DNA of 33,383 bases from SIG299 sp964632165 (lineage in GTDB: Bacteria; Bacillota; Clostridia; Lachnospirales; Lachnospiraceae). The notes beneath the pieces were generated by a model, which was not told where the DNA came from, searched no databases, and saw nothing but the letters and a program-made list of their open reading frames with translations. The DNA lies in contig CAZWCZ010000021.1 in NCBI GenBank assembly GCA_964632165.1, positions 1 to 33,383 on the forward strand. Reading direction: 5' to 3'. This document shows positions 8,896 through 16,425 of this stretch, one piece after another. Position 1 is the first letter of the stretch. Each line of letters begins with the position of its first letter. Position numbers and translations under genes: made by a program.

Positions 8896-9109
8896 TTCCG
8901 TTTTCCTCCAATACCGTCAATTCTTTTTCTACTTTATCGATCGCACGATTGCAAGTCAGCAACAGATCCATTCCTTTTTTATATAATGCAAACGACTCTT
9001 CCAATGTCAGTTCCTGCCCTCCGAGTTTTTCGGTTACCTGTTCCAATTCTTTCATTGCCTGTTCCAACGAAAGCGTCTTTTGCCCTGACTCCTGCTTTTT
9101 TGCTGCCAT
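8879..9109 (-). CDS. xseB: Exodeoxyribonuclease VII small subunit
   Basis: XseB is the small subunit of exonuclease VII, a single-strand-specific nuclease that degrades DNA from both ends; several small subunits coat the coiled coil of each XseA. The 76-aa product carries the family core LEQAMKELEQVTEKL followed by LEESFALYKKG, in two predicted helices. The N-terminal Lys/Gln-rich stretch is variable in the family. ATG 9109 follows GAGGTAGGAT and is only 3 nt after the xseA stop, so both subunits come from one transcript. Confidence 0.95.
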   Translation of the reverse strand: MAAKKQESGQKTLSLEQAMKELEQVTEKLGGQELTLEESFALYKKGMDLLLTCNRAIDKVEKELTVLEENGIGGEF

Positions 9110-9112
9110 ATC

Positions 9113-10324
9113 CTACCTCATTTCCCGTTTCCTTTTCTCCGTCTTGACCACAGTGGCACTAATCGTGCCGTCTGTCACTTCAATGTTCAGCATTTCTCCC
9201 TCTTTTGTCTGTTCCACAGCCTTAATGTTTTTCCCTGTTCGATCCGTTACAAAAGAAAAACCAGAAGTCAGTTTCCCCATAGGAGATGCTCCCTCCAGCC
9301 GCTGGGCAAGCAATGCTGTTCTTTGTCTTTTCCCGTTTATCTGTTCTTTCATCCGTGCTGAAATCTTTTCTTCCAGTTCAAGCACCCTGTGCCGTTTCTG
9401 ATTCAACTGATACTCCGGATGTGCCTGCTTCAGGAAGAGTTCCTCCTGCTTTAAATACACCCGATTTTTTTCTATTTTTTCAAGAACACTCAGTGCCAGT
9501 TCTCCGTGTTTTCGTGCAAGTTCCGAAAGCAGCCGGTGTACATCATATACAGCAAGTTCCGCAGCTGCCGAAGGAGTCGGTGCACGCAGGTCCGCGGCAA
9601 AATCTGAAATCGTAACGTCTGTTTCATGCCCGACAGCCGAAATGACCGGTGTATGGCATGCATAAATTGCTCTTGCCACTTTCTCTTCATTAAATGCCCA
9701 TAAATCTTCTATAGAGCCGCCGCCTCGGGCAATAATGATCGTATCTGCAATTCCGTCCAGTGTCCGTATTCCCTTTACGATCGTATCTGCTGCTCCTTCA
9801 CCCTGTACCCTGGCAGGATATAGGATAAGTGAAATATATGGATTCCTTCTTTTCGAAATCTGTATGATATCCTGCAAAGCTGCTCCGGTGGAAGCCGTGA
9901 CGATCCCGATTTTTTCTGCATATACAGGAATCCTTTTTTTATGTTCCTGTGAAAAAATTCCTTCTGCTCCCAGTCTCTTCTTCAAATGCTCAAACTCTTC
10001 ATACAAACGTCCGGCACCATCCTGACGTATTTCGTCTGCATATAATTGGTACTTCCCATCCCTTTCATACACACTGATACTGCCAAATACAATAACACTC
10101 TGTCCGTCTGCCATCCGAAAAGAAATGCCGGCACGACGACCGGCAAATAAAACACATGCAATTTGAGCTGCACCGTCCTTTAACGTAAAGTAAACATGAC
10201 CGGACGTATGATATTTGCAATTGGAAACCTCTCCCTTTACATAGACGTGGTTCAGAAGAGAATTTCCGGCAAACATGTTTTTTACATAAGTATTGATCTG
10301 GGATACAGAATAAATCTCTGCCAT
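9113..10324 (-). CDS. xseA: Exodeoxyribonuclease VII large subunit
   Basis: XseA is the catalytic subunit of exonuclease VII. The 403-aa product has an N-terminal OB-fold (residues about 1-95, including the HVYFTLKDG segment), the catalytic domain with GIVTASTGAALQDI, ARGGGSIEDLWAFNEE and SAVGHETDVTISDFAADLRAPTP split over adjacent blocks, a long coiled coil (about 280-345) for XseB binding, and a short C-terminal domain with GFSFVTD. ATG 10324 has GGGAG 6 nt upstream and lies 11 nt after nusB. The length is slightly shorter than the E. coli protein, as is usual in Firmicutes. Confidence 0.97.
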   Translation of the reverse strand: MAEIYSVSQINTYVKNMFAGNSLLNHVYVKGEVSNCKYHTSGHVYFTLKDGAAQIACVLFAGRRAGISFRMADGQSVIVFGSISVYERDGKYQLYADEIRQDGAGRLYEEFEHLKKRLGAEGIFSQEHKKRIPVYAEKIGIVTASTGAALQDIIQISKRRNPYISLILYPARVQGEGAADTIVKGIRTLDGIADTIIIARGGGSIEDLWAFNEEKVARAIYACHTPVISAVGHETDVTISDFAADLRAPTPSAAAELAVYDVHRLLSELARKHGELALSVLEKIEKNRVYLKQEELFLKQAHPEYQLNQKRHRVLELEEKISARMKEQINGKRQRTALLAQRLEGASPMGKLTSGFSFVTDRTGKNIKAVEQTKEGEMLNIEVTDGTISATVVKTEKRKREMR

Positions 10325-10335
10325 TCGATTCTCCC

Positions 10336-10737
10336 TTATTCTTTTTCTACCAGCTTTGCGAGTACACCGTTTACAAAGCCCGGTGCCGCTTCATTTCCAT
10401 ACTTTTTGGCAAGTTCCACTGCCTCATTAATAGCAACCTTTTCCGGTACTTCTTCGTCATAACGCATTTCAAATACTGCTATTCTCAGGATTGTAAGTTC
10501 TGCTTTTCCCATACGGTTTAATCTCCAGCCGCTTGCCGCATTGGAAAGGATCATGTCTATCGTTCCTTCTGCTGCCACGATGGCATCCAGCTTTTTCCTT
10601 AAATGTTCAAATGACGCTGCATCTTCCACTTCTCTTTCCTGATACATTTCTACCTGTTCCGGCAATTCCGATGCTTCATGAAAATCCTTGCAGAATAACA
10701 GTTTAAACAGGTGTTCTCTTTCTTCTCTTTTTGTCAT
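10336..10737 (-). CDS. nusB: NusB transcription antitermination factor
   Basis: NusB with NusE (ribosomal protein S10) binds boxA RNA and promotes antitermination, mainly in rRNA operons. The 133-aa product has the all-helical NusB fold with the typical opening MTKREEREHLFKLLFCKDFH, the middle IDMILSNAASGWRLNRMGKAELTILRIAVFEM (two adjacent blocks) and the end AINEAVELAKKYGNEAAPGFVNGVLAK, likewise in pieces. The frame is open for 22 codons further upstream, but ATG 10737 has GGAGAGAGAAC ahead of it and matches the family start. A hairpin lies between asp23 and this gene, so nusB may have its own promoter. Confidence 0.95.
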   Translation of the reverse strand: MTKREEREHLFKLLFCKDFHEASELPEQVEMYQEREVEDAASFEHLRKKLDAIVAAEGTIDMILSNAASGWRLNRMGKAELTILRIAVFEMRYDEEVPEKVAINEAVELAKKYGNEAAPGFVNGVLAKLVEKE

Positions 10738-10773
10738 GTTCTCTCTCCATCTCTGTCTGACATCATGTTCTTT

Positions 10774-10803
10774 ATTAAAACCACAGCAATAGAAAACCCT
10801 CAA
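10774..10803 (-). promoter_or_regulatory. Weak candidate promoter for nusB operon
   Basis: On the minus strand, TTGAGG (10803-10798), an 18-nt spacer and TTTAAT (10779-10774). The hexamers match the consensus at four and five positions. It is embedded in the asp23/nusB hairpin, 37 nt before the nusB start. It was sought because the hairpin would otherwise leave nusB without a promoter, so it is speculative. Confidence 0.3.
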
Positions 10804-10822
10804 AACGGGCTTCTATTGCTGT
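10783..10822 (-). terminator. Hairpin between asp23 and nusB, probable terminator or attenuator
   Basis: A perfect 12-bp inverted repeat (10783-10794 with 10811-10822) is closed further by an inner CCC/GGG. On the minus strand it is followed by GGTTTTAATAAAG, a modest T-tract; on the plus strand by a longer run of Ts. It begins 8 nt after the asp23 stop, so it probably ends or attenuates asp23 transcription. Confidence 0.6.
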
Positions 10823-10829
10823 CTTTTTT

Positions 10830-11219
10830 CTATTCCGTAACTTCAGTTTCCACTCCTGCAATATTGATGTTAACTCCCGATACCTTTAAACCTGCCATGC
10901 TTTCAATGGCTGTCTGTACACGATCCTGCACGGCTTTTGAAACTTTCGGGATGCTGTAACCGTAACGGATGATTACCGATAAGTCCACATGTACACTGGT
11001 TCCGTCTTCTTCAAAACGGATCGTAACCCCCTTGGTCAGGTTCTTTACCCCGAGTTTTCCCACCAGTTCATTGGTCAGATTTCCCTGCATGGATGCGATT
11101 CCTTCGATTTCCGTAGCTGCAAGACCTGCAATCGTTGCAATAACGTCTCCTGCGATCTTCACTTCCGATGTAAATTTTTTTTCTTCCTGCGTAGTCACAT
11201 TTTCTGTTTCCAATGTCAT
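10830..11219 (-). CDS. Asp23/Gls24 family envelope stress response protein
   Basis: This is a 129-aa member of the Asp23/Gls24 (DUF322) family, related to B. subtilis YqhY, which sits beside nusB in many Firmicutes. The family core is visible as GDVIATIAGLAATEIEGIA, then GVTIRFEEDGTSVHVDL and VSKAVQDRVQTAIESMAG. There is no signal peptide or membrane segment, so the protein should be cytoplasmic or membrane-associated through partners. In B. subtilis the relative next to accBC has been linked to acetyl-CoA carboxylase activity; accBC is absent here. ATG 11219 follows AGGAGG with 7-nt spacing. The gene has its own sigma-A-type promoter and a downstream hairpin, so it may be monocistronic. The precise role is not established. 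Confidence 0.9.
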   Translation of the reverse strand: MTLETENVTTQEEKKFTSEVKIAGDVIATIAGLAATEIEGIASMQGNLTNELVGKLGVKNLTKGVTIRFEEDGTSVHVDLSVIIRYGYSIPKVSKAVQDRVQTAIESMAGLKVSGVNINIAGVETEVTE

Positions 11220-11279
11220 AGTATATCCTCCTGATCATCATGGTGACCAAACACCACGGTAAATTCTTCTCTTTTGCTT

Positions 11280-11307
11280 ATTATACCAAACTCTCCACGT
11301 TTTGCAA
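11280..11307 (-). promoter_or_regulatory. Sigma-A-type promoter for the Asp23 family gene
   Basis: On the minus strand, TTGCAA (11307-11302), a 16-nt spacer and a perfect TATAAT (11285-11280); TTTGCA with 17 nt is an equivalent reading. It lies in the 111-nt gap after spoIIIAH, giving an untranslated leader of about 55 nt that holds a small TGGTG/CACCA inverted repeat. This makes vegetative expression independent of the sporulation operon upstream. Confidence 0.8.
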
Positions 11308-11330
11308 AGTCTTTCTTACTTTTTTATGTA

Positions 11331-12002
11331 TCAGTCTTCCTGGATTGCTGCAGTAATTGTAATATTCTTAGGTTCAAATCCTGTTTTTCTTGTCACAATG
11401 TCCTCGATCTGCGCGATCTGACGGTCTGTGATACTGACAGCATTGATAACAACATCCACTTCATTATCCACGATATTGACAATCGGGTCTGAAAATCCTT
11501 TCGCTTCCAGTAAAAGTTCTGCTGCATTTTCTTTTTCTGCAATGTTGGTCAGATTTACCAGAGTCTCCACTGCCGTCTGTTTCTGTTCATCACTCAACGA
11601 CTGATTATCAATGATCTGCATCAGTGTTTCTTTACTCATGGCGCGTCTTTGCTCTCTTACCAGTTTTGCATTGGAAGTAAAATTCCCCTGTAATGTTGTG
11701 CTGACAAGAATGGCTTCTCCCACCTGATGATCTTCTTCGTCTTCCTTTTGATTTTCGGCACTTTGGGACGGAGTCCCAACACTATTTCCTACAGAAATCG
11801 TCACTTTTCCGTCTTCACTTTCTTTCGAAGATCCTTCTGCAAGGCTGACTCCGTCTTTTGTATCATCGGCAGTTCCGATCTTAACCTGATCCGGATCTTC
11901 GGAAGTTGCTGCAGGATTAGAAAACTGCAGATACCCGGCTGCAGCAATCATCAGTGCCAATGCTGTAATAATGATCTGATTCTTTTTAAATATCTGTTTC
12001 AT
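11331..12002 (-). CDS. spoIIIAH: SpoIIIAH, channel ring protein of the spoIIIA operon
   Basis: SpoIIIAH is the mother-cell membrane protein that contacts forespore SpoIIQ (or its functional equivalent) to bridge the two membranes of the engulfed forespore. The 223-aa product has an N-terminal TM segment (residues about 9-26), a low-complexity acidic/Ser-rich linker (about 30-90), and a C-terminal YscJ/FliF-like ring-building domain with RRAMSKETLMQIIDNQSLS and FEPKNITITAAI. The open frame extends 9 codons further up; ATG 12002 is preferred because GGAGG lies 4 nt ahead and the basic MKQIFKKNQ fits a membrane anchor. It is the last gene of the operon. Confidence 0.95.
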   Translation of the reverse strand: MKQIFKKNQIIITALALMIAAAGYLQFSNPAATSEDPDQVKIGTADDTKDGVSLAEGSSKESEDGKVTISVGNSVGTPSQSAENQKEDEEDHQVGEAILVSTTLQGNFTSNAKLVREQRRAMSKETLMQIIDNQSLSDEQKQTAVETLVNLTNIAEKENAAELLLEAKGFSDPIVNIVDNEVDVVINAVSITDRQIAQIEDIVTRKTGFEPKNITITAAIQED

Positions 12003-12030
12003 CCATCCTCCATTTCTGCCCATCGGCATA

Positions 12031-12600
12031 TTATTTCATTTTCATTATTTTAATTTTATGCGCCGGAATATCAAATAGTACCTGTACTGCGTTCAAAATG
12101 TCATAATCCACACTCCCTTTTCCGCTTCCTTGTGCAAGCACTACCACGCCAATGACTTCCGGATAACTTTCCGACAGAAGATACGGCTCTTCTCCGGAAA
12201 AAATACTTTCCTTATCTTCACTTTCCTTTTCTATGATCCTGCTTCCTCCTGTACTGTCATTTTCTGTCGTCCTTTCTGTCTGACTCGTCCCGTCCTTTAA
12301 AACATTTTTTTCTTCAGTAGATGCTACCGTGATCATTACCTTTACCTTCCCGACATTTTCCACACAGGAAAGCAGTTCCTCAACCCTTTCTTCCATACGA
12401 TCAGTATAAGATTTTTTTTCTTCCGATTCTGTTTCTGCAGCCTCCTGTTCCTTTTTTCCCGTTTCCTCCTTTTCTTTTGTCCCACCCGGGATCGCCATTA
12501 CAAGAAAGCAAAGTCCTACGATCAGTATTGTTCCCCATTCTTTTAAACCGAACTTTTTAATCCGCTCTTTTCCTTTTTCCATCCATTCTGCAATGTTCAC
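12031..12600 (-). CDS. spoIIIAG: SpoIIIAG, channel ring protein
   Basis: SpoIIIAG forms a large ring in the mother-cell membrane of the SpoIIIA-SpoIIQ channel. The 189-aa product has one TM helix (residues about 22-38), a strongly acidic Glu/Lys region (40-70) and a ring-building domain containing RVEELLSCVENVGKVKVMIT and GVVVLAQGSG, the latter typical of the family. It is shorter than the B. subtilis protein of about 229 aa, mainly in the linker. The start is GTG at 12600, whose GTGA overlaps the spoIIIAF stop, so translation is coupled. A 28-nt gap separates it from spoIIIAH. Confidence 0.95.
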   Translation of the reverse strand: MNIAEWMEKGKERIKKFGLKEWGTILIVGLCFLVMAIPGGTKEKEETGKKEQEAAETESEEKKSYTDRMEERVEELLSCVENVGKVKVMITVASTEEKNVLKDGTSQTERTTENDSTGGSRIIEKESEDKESIFSGEEPYLLSESYPEVIGVVVLAQGSGKGSVDYDILNAVQVLFDIPAHKIKIMKMK

Positions 12601-13199
12601 CGCTCCGCCTCCTGTATCACTACTTCTATCCTATTCTCATCCAACTGGTAAAATTCTGCCAGTGTTTCCCTTAAATACAGTTCCATGGGAGAATTTTTCT
12701 TTACCGTGTCATTTTCTTTTCTGTCCGTTTCTGTCTGAACAGTTTCTATTGGACGGATCGTCGGAATACTTATGCTCCCTCCTTCCTTTTTCTCTGTTCG
12801 GTATTCTCCTTTCACAAAAAGACTGCTCAACGATCCGTCTTCGTTCAGTTCGATTTCTGTATAGACCAGCTCTGTTTCATACCGGTCTAATATTTTCTCT
12901 ACCTGTGCAGTAATTGCCTGTTTATACTTATCCTCTACTGTCTTTTTTTCAAGTTCTGAAGTTTCATACAGCTGCTCTAAAATTTTCTCAGACCCTACTG
13001 CGTACTCAAATGACTGTATTTTTGCCAGCATCTTTTCCCACAGTCCCTGTGCGTCCGTAATTGGCCGAATAACCTGCAGCAGGAGCATCATCCCTACTCC
13101 CCAGCGTAAAAATTTATAATACTTTGTTTCCGCTGTCATTTCCAGAAGCAGACCGGAAAATACAAGAAACATTGCAATATCTTTAATCCACTCCAACAT
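12597..13199 (-). CDS. spoIIIAF: SpoIIIAF
   Basis: SpoIIIAF is a membrane protein of the SpoIIIA complex with a C-terminal ring-building-like soluble domain. The 200-aa product has two N-terminal hydrophobic segments (residues about 6-21 and 31-47), the family-typical LRWGVGMMLLLQVIRPI segment, a coiled/charged middle and a C-terminal domain ending near FYQLDENRIEVVIQ. The frame is open far upstream (to 13628) by chance through spoIIIAE. The real start is ATG 13199, which overlaps the spoIIIAE stop as TGATG and gives MLEWIKDIAM. The end overlaps the spoIIIAG start, so three genes are coupled. Confidence 0.94.
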   Translation of the reverse strand: MLEWIKDIAMFLVFSGLLLEMTAETKYYKFLRWGVGMMLLLQVIRPITDAQGLWEKMLAKIQSFEYAVGSEKILEQLYETSELEKKTVEDKYKQAITAQVEKILDRYETELVYTEIELNEDGSLSSLFVKGEYRTEKKEGGSISIPTIRPIETVQTETDRKENDTVKKNSPMELYLRETLAEFYQLDENRIEVVIQEAER

Positions 13200-14230
13200 C
13201 ACACCGTTATCCTTGTCATTATGACCAATAAAAGCAGGAACAATAACATTCCAAGTGCAACCGTCTGCAACAGAAATTTTTGTGCTGTTCCCACATGATT
13301 CAACAGTTCTCCCGTCTGCTCCTGTATTACCGGCTCTGTGACAGCAGCAACCACACGATAGACCATGTATTGCAAAAACAGATTGGAAAGAGGAAGCATC
13401 CCAATCGCAAACAAAATACAGACGCCGCCGATCCCAAGAGCATTTTTTAATACTATTCCTGCACCCATTACAGTTTCCCAGACTCCTCCCAACAGATTCC
13501 CCACGCCCGGTATGGCAGATGCAGTCTGAACCAGCGTATTTCTTTTTACGCTGTCTATGGCCGGGCACAATATCCCCTGAACCGCTCCAAAGGCAAGCAC
13601 CACTCCAAGCATGGATTTCCGAATCCATGAAAACACCGTGGCGATCATCTGAAGCAATTTTGTAAAAATCGGTTCCCGTTGCATGCAGGACGCTACGGCA
13701 ATTAATAAGTAGATCCTGCTCATCGGGAGCAGCACATATTCTGTCACATATTCAAGTACCGTGATCAGAACTGCCGTTCCCTGATAATAACCGGTTGCTG
13801 TCAGACTTCCTGTCACGAATGCAATGCTGACACAGTATGTCGGAAGCAGAACCGTCGTAAACCGGCACAAATTTGTAATTCCTTCTTTTGCCATCGTAAG
13901 CGAAGACTGAAATCCGCTTGCGATATATAGGGTTAAAAGCAGATACGTACACAGACATCCCATCTGTGATGCTCCGTTTCTTTGAAATGCTCTTGTAAGA
14001 TTTGTAAAAAGAGCAGAAAACAACAGTAATGCCACAAGATGTATTCCCTGCGTCGTCGGAATCGTCACATATGATGCCAGCCACTTGACAAGGGTAGAAA
14101 AAAATTCTTTTATTCCGCCTCCTGTCATCAGTTCTTCAAACAATGACGCTATGGATATGCTTGTACCCTGCGGCAGCAGTTCTTCTACGGTCTGCTGCAG
14201 TTCCGTGTAATCCAGCTGTAACTCTTCCAT
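13199..14230 (-). CDS. spoIIIAE: SpoIIIAE, polytopic membrane protein
   Basis: SpoIIIAE is the large multi-spanning membrane component of the SpoIIIA apparatus, a candidate for the channel or export gate. The 343-aa product shows a soluble N-terminal part (residues 1-65) and about seven to eight hydrophobic segments from 66 on, with the conserved blocks ILCPAIDSVKRNTLVQTASAI (in two pieces) and IPGVGNLLGGVWETVMGAGI. The usual N-terminal signal peptide (B. subtilis protein about 399 aa) is missing: the first residues are MEELQLDYTE. The gene starts only 14 nt after the spoIIIAD stop with an AAAGGAG site, so no upstream extension is possible. Confidence 0.95.
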   Translation of the reverse strand: MEELQLDYTELQQTVEELLPQGTSISIASLFEELMTGGGIKEFFSTLVKWLASYVTIPTTQGIHLVALLLFSALFTNLTRAFQRNGASQMGCLCTYLLLTLYIASGFQSSLTMAKEGITNLCRFTTVLLPTYCVSIAFVTGSLTATGYYQGTAVLITVLEYVTEYVLLPMSRIYLLIAVASCMQREPIFTKLLQMIATVFSWIRKSMLGVVLAFGAVQGILCPAIDSVKRNTLVQTASAIPGVGNLLGGVWETVMGAGIVLKNALGIGGVCILFAIGMLPLSNLFLQYMVYRVVAAVTEPVIQEQTGELLNHVGTAQKFLLQTVALGMLLFLLLLVIMTRITV

Positions 14231-14244
14231 CCTTTTCTTCTCCT

Positions 14245-14622
14245 TTACACCATCGTTGCCATCATTTCAAACAATGCCAGGACGATCGGCATTCCGATCG
14301 TTAATATCGTCAGTTTTCCGACAAGTTCAATCTGACCTGCAACCGCTGAATATCCTGCATCTTTGCATAAAGAAGAGGCGAATTCCGAAAGATACGTTAC
14401 GCCGATCATCTTCATCATGAGTACAATATACTCCGTCTCAATGTGCATCAGCTGTTCCAGCCGTTCCAGACTTTCATTGATTCCGTAGAGCAGCTGAATG
14501 GCGATCCAGGCAATCAAAATGCTTCCTGTAAAAGACACAAACAATCCGTATTCTGCCTTTCCCTGTTTCATTGCCATAGCGATCACAATGGTCAGGATTC
14601 CAAGCAACGCAGTTTTTAACAT
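14245..14622 (-). CDS. spoIIIAD: SpoIIIAD, small membrane protein
   Basis: This 125-aa membrane protein is the paralogue-like companion of SpoIIIAC; both carry the SpoIIIAC/AD family fold found in the sporulation channel. It has three to four hydrophobic segments (about 2-18, 27-46, 66-82 and 98-120). The family segment VLMMKMIGVTYLSEFASSLC precedes DAGYSAVAGQIELVGKL, as in other Clostridia. It is slightly shorter than the B. subtilis protein (about 133 aa). ATG 14622 follows AAGGAAG. It lies 30 nt after spoIIIAC and 14 nt before spoIIIAE. Confidence 0.95.
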   Translation of the reverse strand: MLKTALLGILTIVIAMAMKQGKAEYGLFVSFTGSILIAWIAIQLLYGINESLERLEQLMHIETEYIVLMMKMIGVTYLSEFASSLCKDAGYSAVAGQIELVGKLTILTIGMPIVLALFEMMATMV

Positions 14623-14652
14623 TTCTTCTTCCTTTCTGCACGATCTCTGCCA

Positions 14653-14847
14653 TTACAATTGAAACAATTCCTGAATGGTCTGGAACAGTTCTGCTATATA
14701 CGGGATGATCCAGAACAATACGAGGATCAGTCCGGCAAGACTTGTCAAATATGCCTGATCCTCCCTCCCGGAATGTTTCAATACCTGGTTCAATACCGAA
14801 ACCAAGATCCCGACTGCTGCAATCTTAAAAATCATCTGTATCGTCAT
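14653..14847 (-). CDS. spoIIIAC: SpoIIIAC, small membrane protein
   Basis: This 64-aa protein has two hydrophobic helices (residues about 3-21 and 33-50) and the family segment VLNQVLKHSGREDQAYLTSL, in which the KHSGRED turn matches the DAGYSAVAG turn of SpoIIIAD. It acts with SpoIIIAD in the membrane base of the channel. ATG 14847 follows GGAGG with 7-nt spacing; the gap to spoIIIAB is 13 nt. The length agrees with the family norm of about 65. Confidence 0.94.
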   Translation of the reverse strand: MTIQMIFKIAAVGILVSVLNQVLKHSGREDQAYLTSLAGLILVLFWIIPYIAELFQTIQELFQL

Positions 14848-14860
14848 ATCCTGCCTCCAG

Positions 14861-15382
14861 TCAAATTGCTACTACAAGTAAAAAAATCCCGCCGAGCAGA
14901 CCAAGCATTCTATACAGGTTCGCTTTTTCCTTTCCCGTTTCCCGAATACAGACAATCTCCTCTTCAAGTCTTGAAAAATAAAATTCCAGCGCATTTTTTC
15001 TGACGTTTCTGTCTGCTTCTGCAAGATATCTGCCTATCTCCATAAACTCTTCTTTTTGTTCCTTTTTTAGCGGAACCGTCCTCAGAGCTTCTTCCGCCGT
15101 AGTTTCCCACAGATATTTCAAAGACCCTTCTTCTTTTTTTTCAAGTTTCTCCGCAATATCCAGATAAAATCCCTGCATTCTTCCTCCGTGCTTCTTTCCT
15201 GTCAGATACAACGCCTCCGGCAGAGGGATCTGATGATACTCCAACTCTCCTTCCAGCAAAAACAGTGACATCTTGATATCTTTCAGCCATTGCTCCTGCT
15301 CTTTTATCTGCATGGCAAGAAGAGCACCGATTGCAGTTGCAGAAATCAGGACAAGGACTGCCCCTACCAGTTTTACTGTCAC
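14861..15382 (-). CDS. spoIIIAB: SpoIIIAB
   Basis: SpoIIIAB is a membrane protein resembling GspF-type platform proteins and is thought to work with the SpoIIIAA ATPase. The 173-aa product has an N-terminal hydrophobic segment (residues about 3-22), a helical soluble region with SLFLLEGELEYHQIPLPEAL, and a C-terminal hydrophobic segment (about 156-173). The frame is open to ATG 15403, but GTG 15382 is preferred: it forms a GTGA overlap with the spoIIIAA stop and has AAGGAGAGG at proper spacing inside the upstream gene. The choice adds or removes only 7 residues. Confidence 0.94.
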   Translation of the reverse strand: MTVKLVGAVLVLISATAIGALLAMQIKEQEQWLKDIKMSLFLLEGELEYHQIPLPEALYLTGKKHGGRMQGFYLDIAEKLEKKEEGSLKYLWETTAEEALRTVPLKKEQKEEFMEIGRYLAEADRNVRKNALEFYFSRLEEEIVCIRETGKEKANLYRMLGLLGGIFLLVVAI

Positions 15383-16335
15383 GGAACCTCTCCTTCCATC
15401 CATATGCTTTTGCCTGATGCATCACAGATTTTTTCTACCATTCCCGGTGTATTCCCTTCTTTCAAAAAAATATACCGTTCAAACGGAATGCTCTGTATCA
15501 CCTCCTGTCTTCGCTGCTTTTCAAACCAGACCATACTCCTTTCCCCATGCGCAGTTGCGATGACCCTGCACCCGCTGCAGATGCTTTTTTTAATCATTTC
15601 AATATCTTCCACGCCTCCAACTTCATCAACAGCCATCACTTCCGGAGACATAGACCGTAACAGCAGTTCCATCCCGCTTTTTTTCGGGCATCCGTCCAGT
15701 ACATCCGTACGGATCCCTATCTCATTTTGCGGAATTCCGTTATAACAGGCTGCAATTTCCGAACGTTCATCTACCACTCCGACCTTGTACCCGTGCTGCA
15801 GTCCCTCTCCGTCAGAAAGGATCCGTATGATATCCCTCAAAAAAGTGGTTTTTCCGCACCCGGGAGGTGAAATGATCAGCGTGTGGCACAATTTTTCTCT
15901 CTCGAACAGATACGGCACCCATTGCTTTGCACATCCTTTTTTCTGATGTGCGAGACGCAGATTGAGAAAAGACACATTCCGTATGGTTTTTATATTTCCT
16001 CCGGAAATAACCGTTTTGCCGCATATTCCTACACGATGTCCCCCTTGTAATGTCAGAAATCCCTGTCTCATTTCTTCTTCGTATGCGTAGATGGAAAAGT
16101 TACTGATATACTCCATCATCTCTTTGATTTCTCCCGCGTTTATCCGATATGCCTCCGATACTTTTTTTGTAATCCCGCATTCTTTATGTAAAAAAAATTC
16201 TCTCTTTCCTTTTTGCAGAATTACCGGACAGTTACATCGAAATCTTACCTCCGTATATTCTTCCTCAAGTCCGTCAACAGTCTCCATATGCTTGCGCAAT
16301 CCGCTTGGAAATATCTTATCAATGTCTCTTGCCAT
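15379..16335 (-). CDS. spoIIIAA: SpoIIIAA, secretion-type ATPase of the spoIIIA operon
   Basis: SpoIIIAA is the cytoplasmic ATPase, related to type II/IV secretion ATPases, that powers the SpoIIIA channel during engulfment. The 318-aa product shows Walker A PPGCGKTT at 157-164, a VVDERSEIA block (188-196), Walker B VMAVDEVGG (233-241) and a sensor-like IATAHGE. The frame is open 26 codons further upstream, but ATG 16335 has GGAGG 6 nt ahead and yields MARDIDKIFPSGLR, which fits the family. It is the first gene of the eight-gene operon and lies divergently from aroE. Expression is expected from a sigma-E promoter; a candidate -10 lies at 16378-16385. Confidence 0.96.
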   Translation of the reverse strand: MARDIDKIFPSGLRKHMETVDGLEEEYTEVRFRCNCPVILQKGKREFFLHKECGITKKVSEAYRINAGEIKEMMEYISNFSIYAYEEEMRQGFLTLQGGHRVGICGKTVISGGNIKTIRNVSFLNLRLAHQKKGCAKQWVPYLFEREKLCHTLIISPPGCGKTTFLRDIIRILSDGEGLQHGYKVGVVDERSEIAACYNGIPQNEIGIRTDVLDGCPKKSGMELLLRSMSPEVMAVDEVGGVEDIEMIKKSICSGCRVIATAHGERSMVWFEKQRRQEVIQSIPFERYIFLKEGNTPGMVEKICDASGKSIWMEGEVP

Positions 16336-16377
16336 AGGTTTCCTCCGTTCTTGTCCTATCTTATGAACGGGACTTAA

Positions 16378-16407
16378 AAAGTATGATACCTTTCTCCGTT
16401 TTTCATT
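16378..16407 (-). promoter_or_regulatory. Possible sigma-E promoter of the spoIIIA operon
   Basis: On the minus strand CATACTTT (16385-16378) is close to the sigma-E -10 consensus CATACAnT and lies 42 nt before the spoIIIAA start. The corresponding -35 position (about 16407-16400) does not match well. It is proposed because spoIIIA is a known sigma-E operon and this is the best -10 in the divergent region. Confidence 0.35.
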
Positions 16408-16425
16408 TTTCACTCTATGATTTTC

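Noticed and set aside
11220..11279. Possible riboswitch or leader in the asp23 untranslated region
   Set aside because: Only a 5-bp inverted repeat (TGGTG/CACCA) is visible; there is no terminator-antiterminator pair and no known riboswitch core.
13200..13628. Long upstream extension of the spoIIIAF frame (Cys- and Gly-rich), suggesting a fusion or frameshift
   Set aside because: It is spoIIIAE read in another frame. ATG 13199 in a TGATG overlap gives the canonical SpoIIIAF start, and both genes are intact.
15383..15403. ATG start for SpoIIIAB seven codons upstream
   Set aside because: The region carries the AAGGAGAGG ribosome binding site for GTG 15382, which overlaps the spoIIIAA stop as GTGA.
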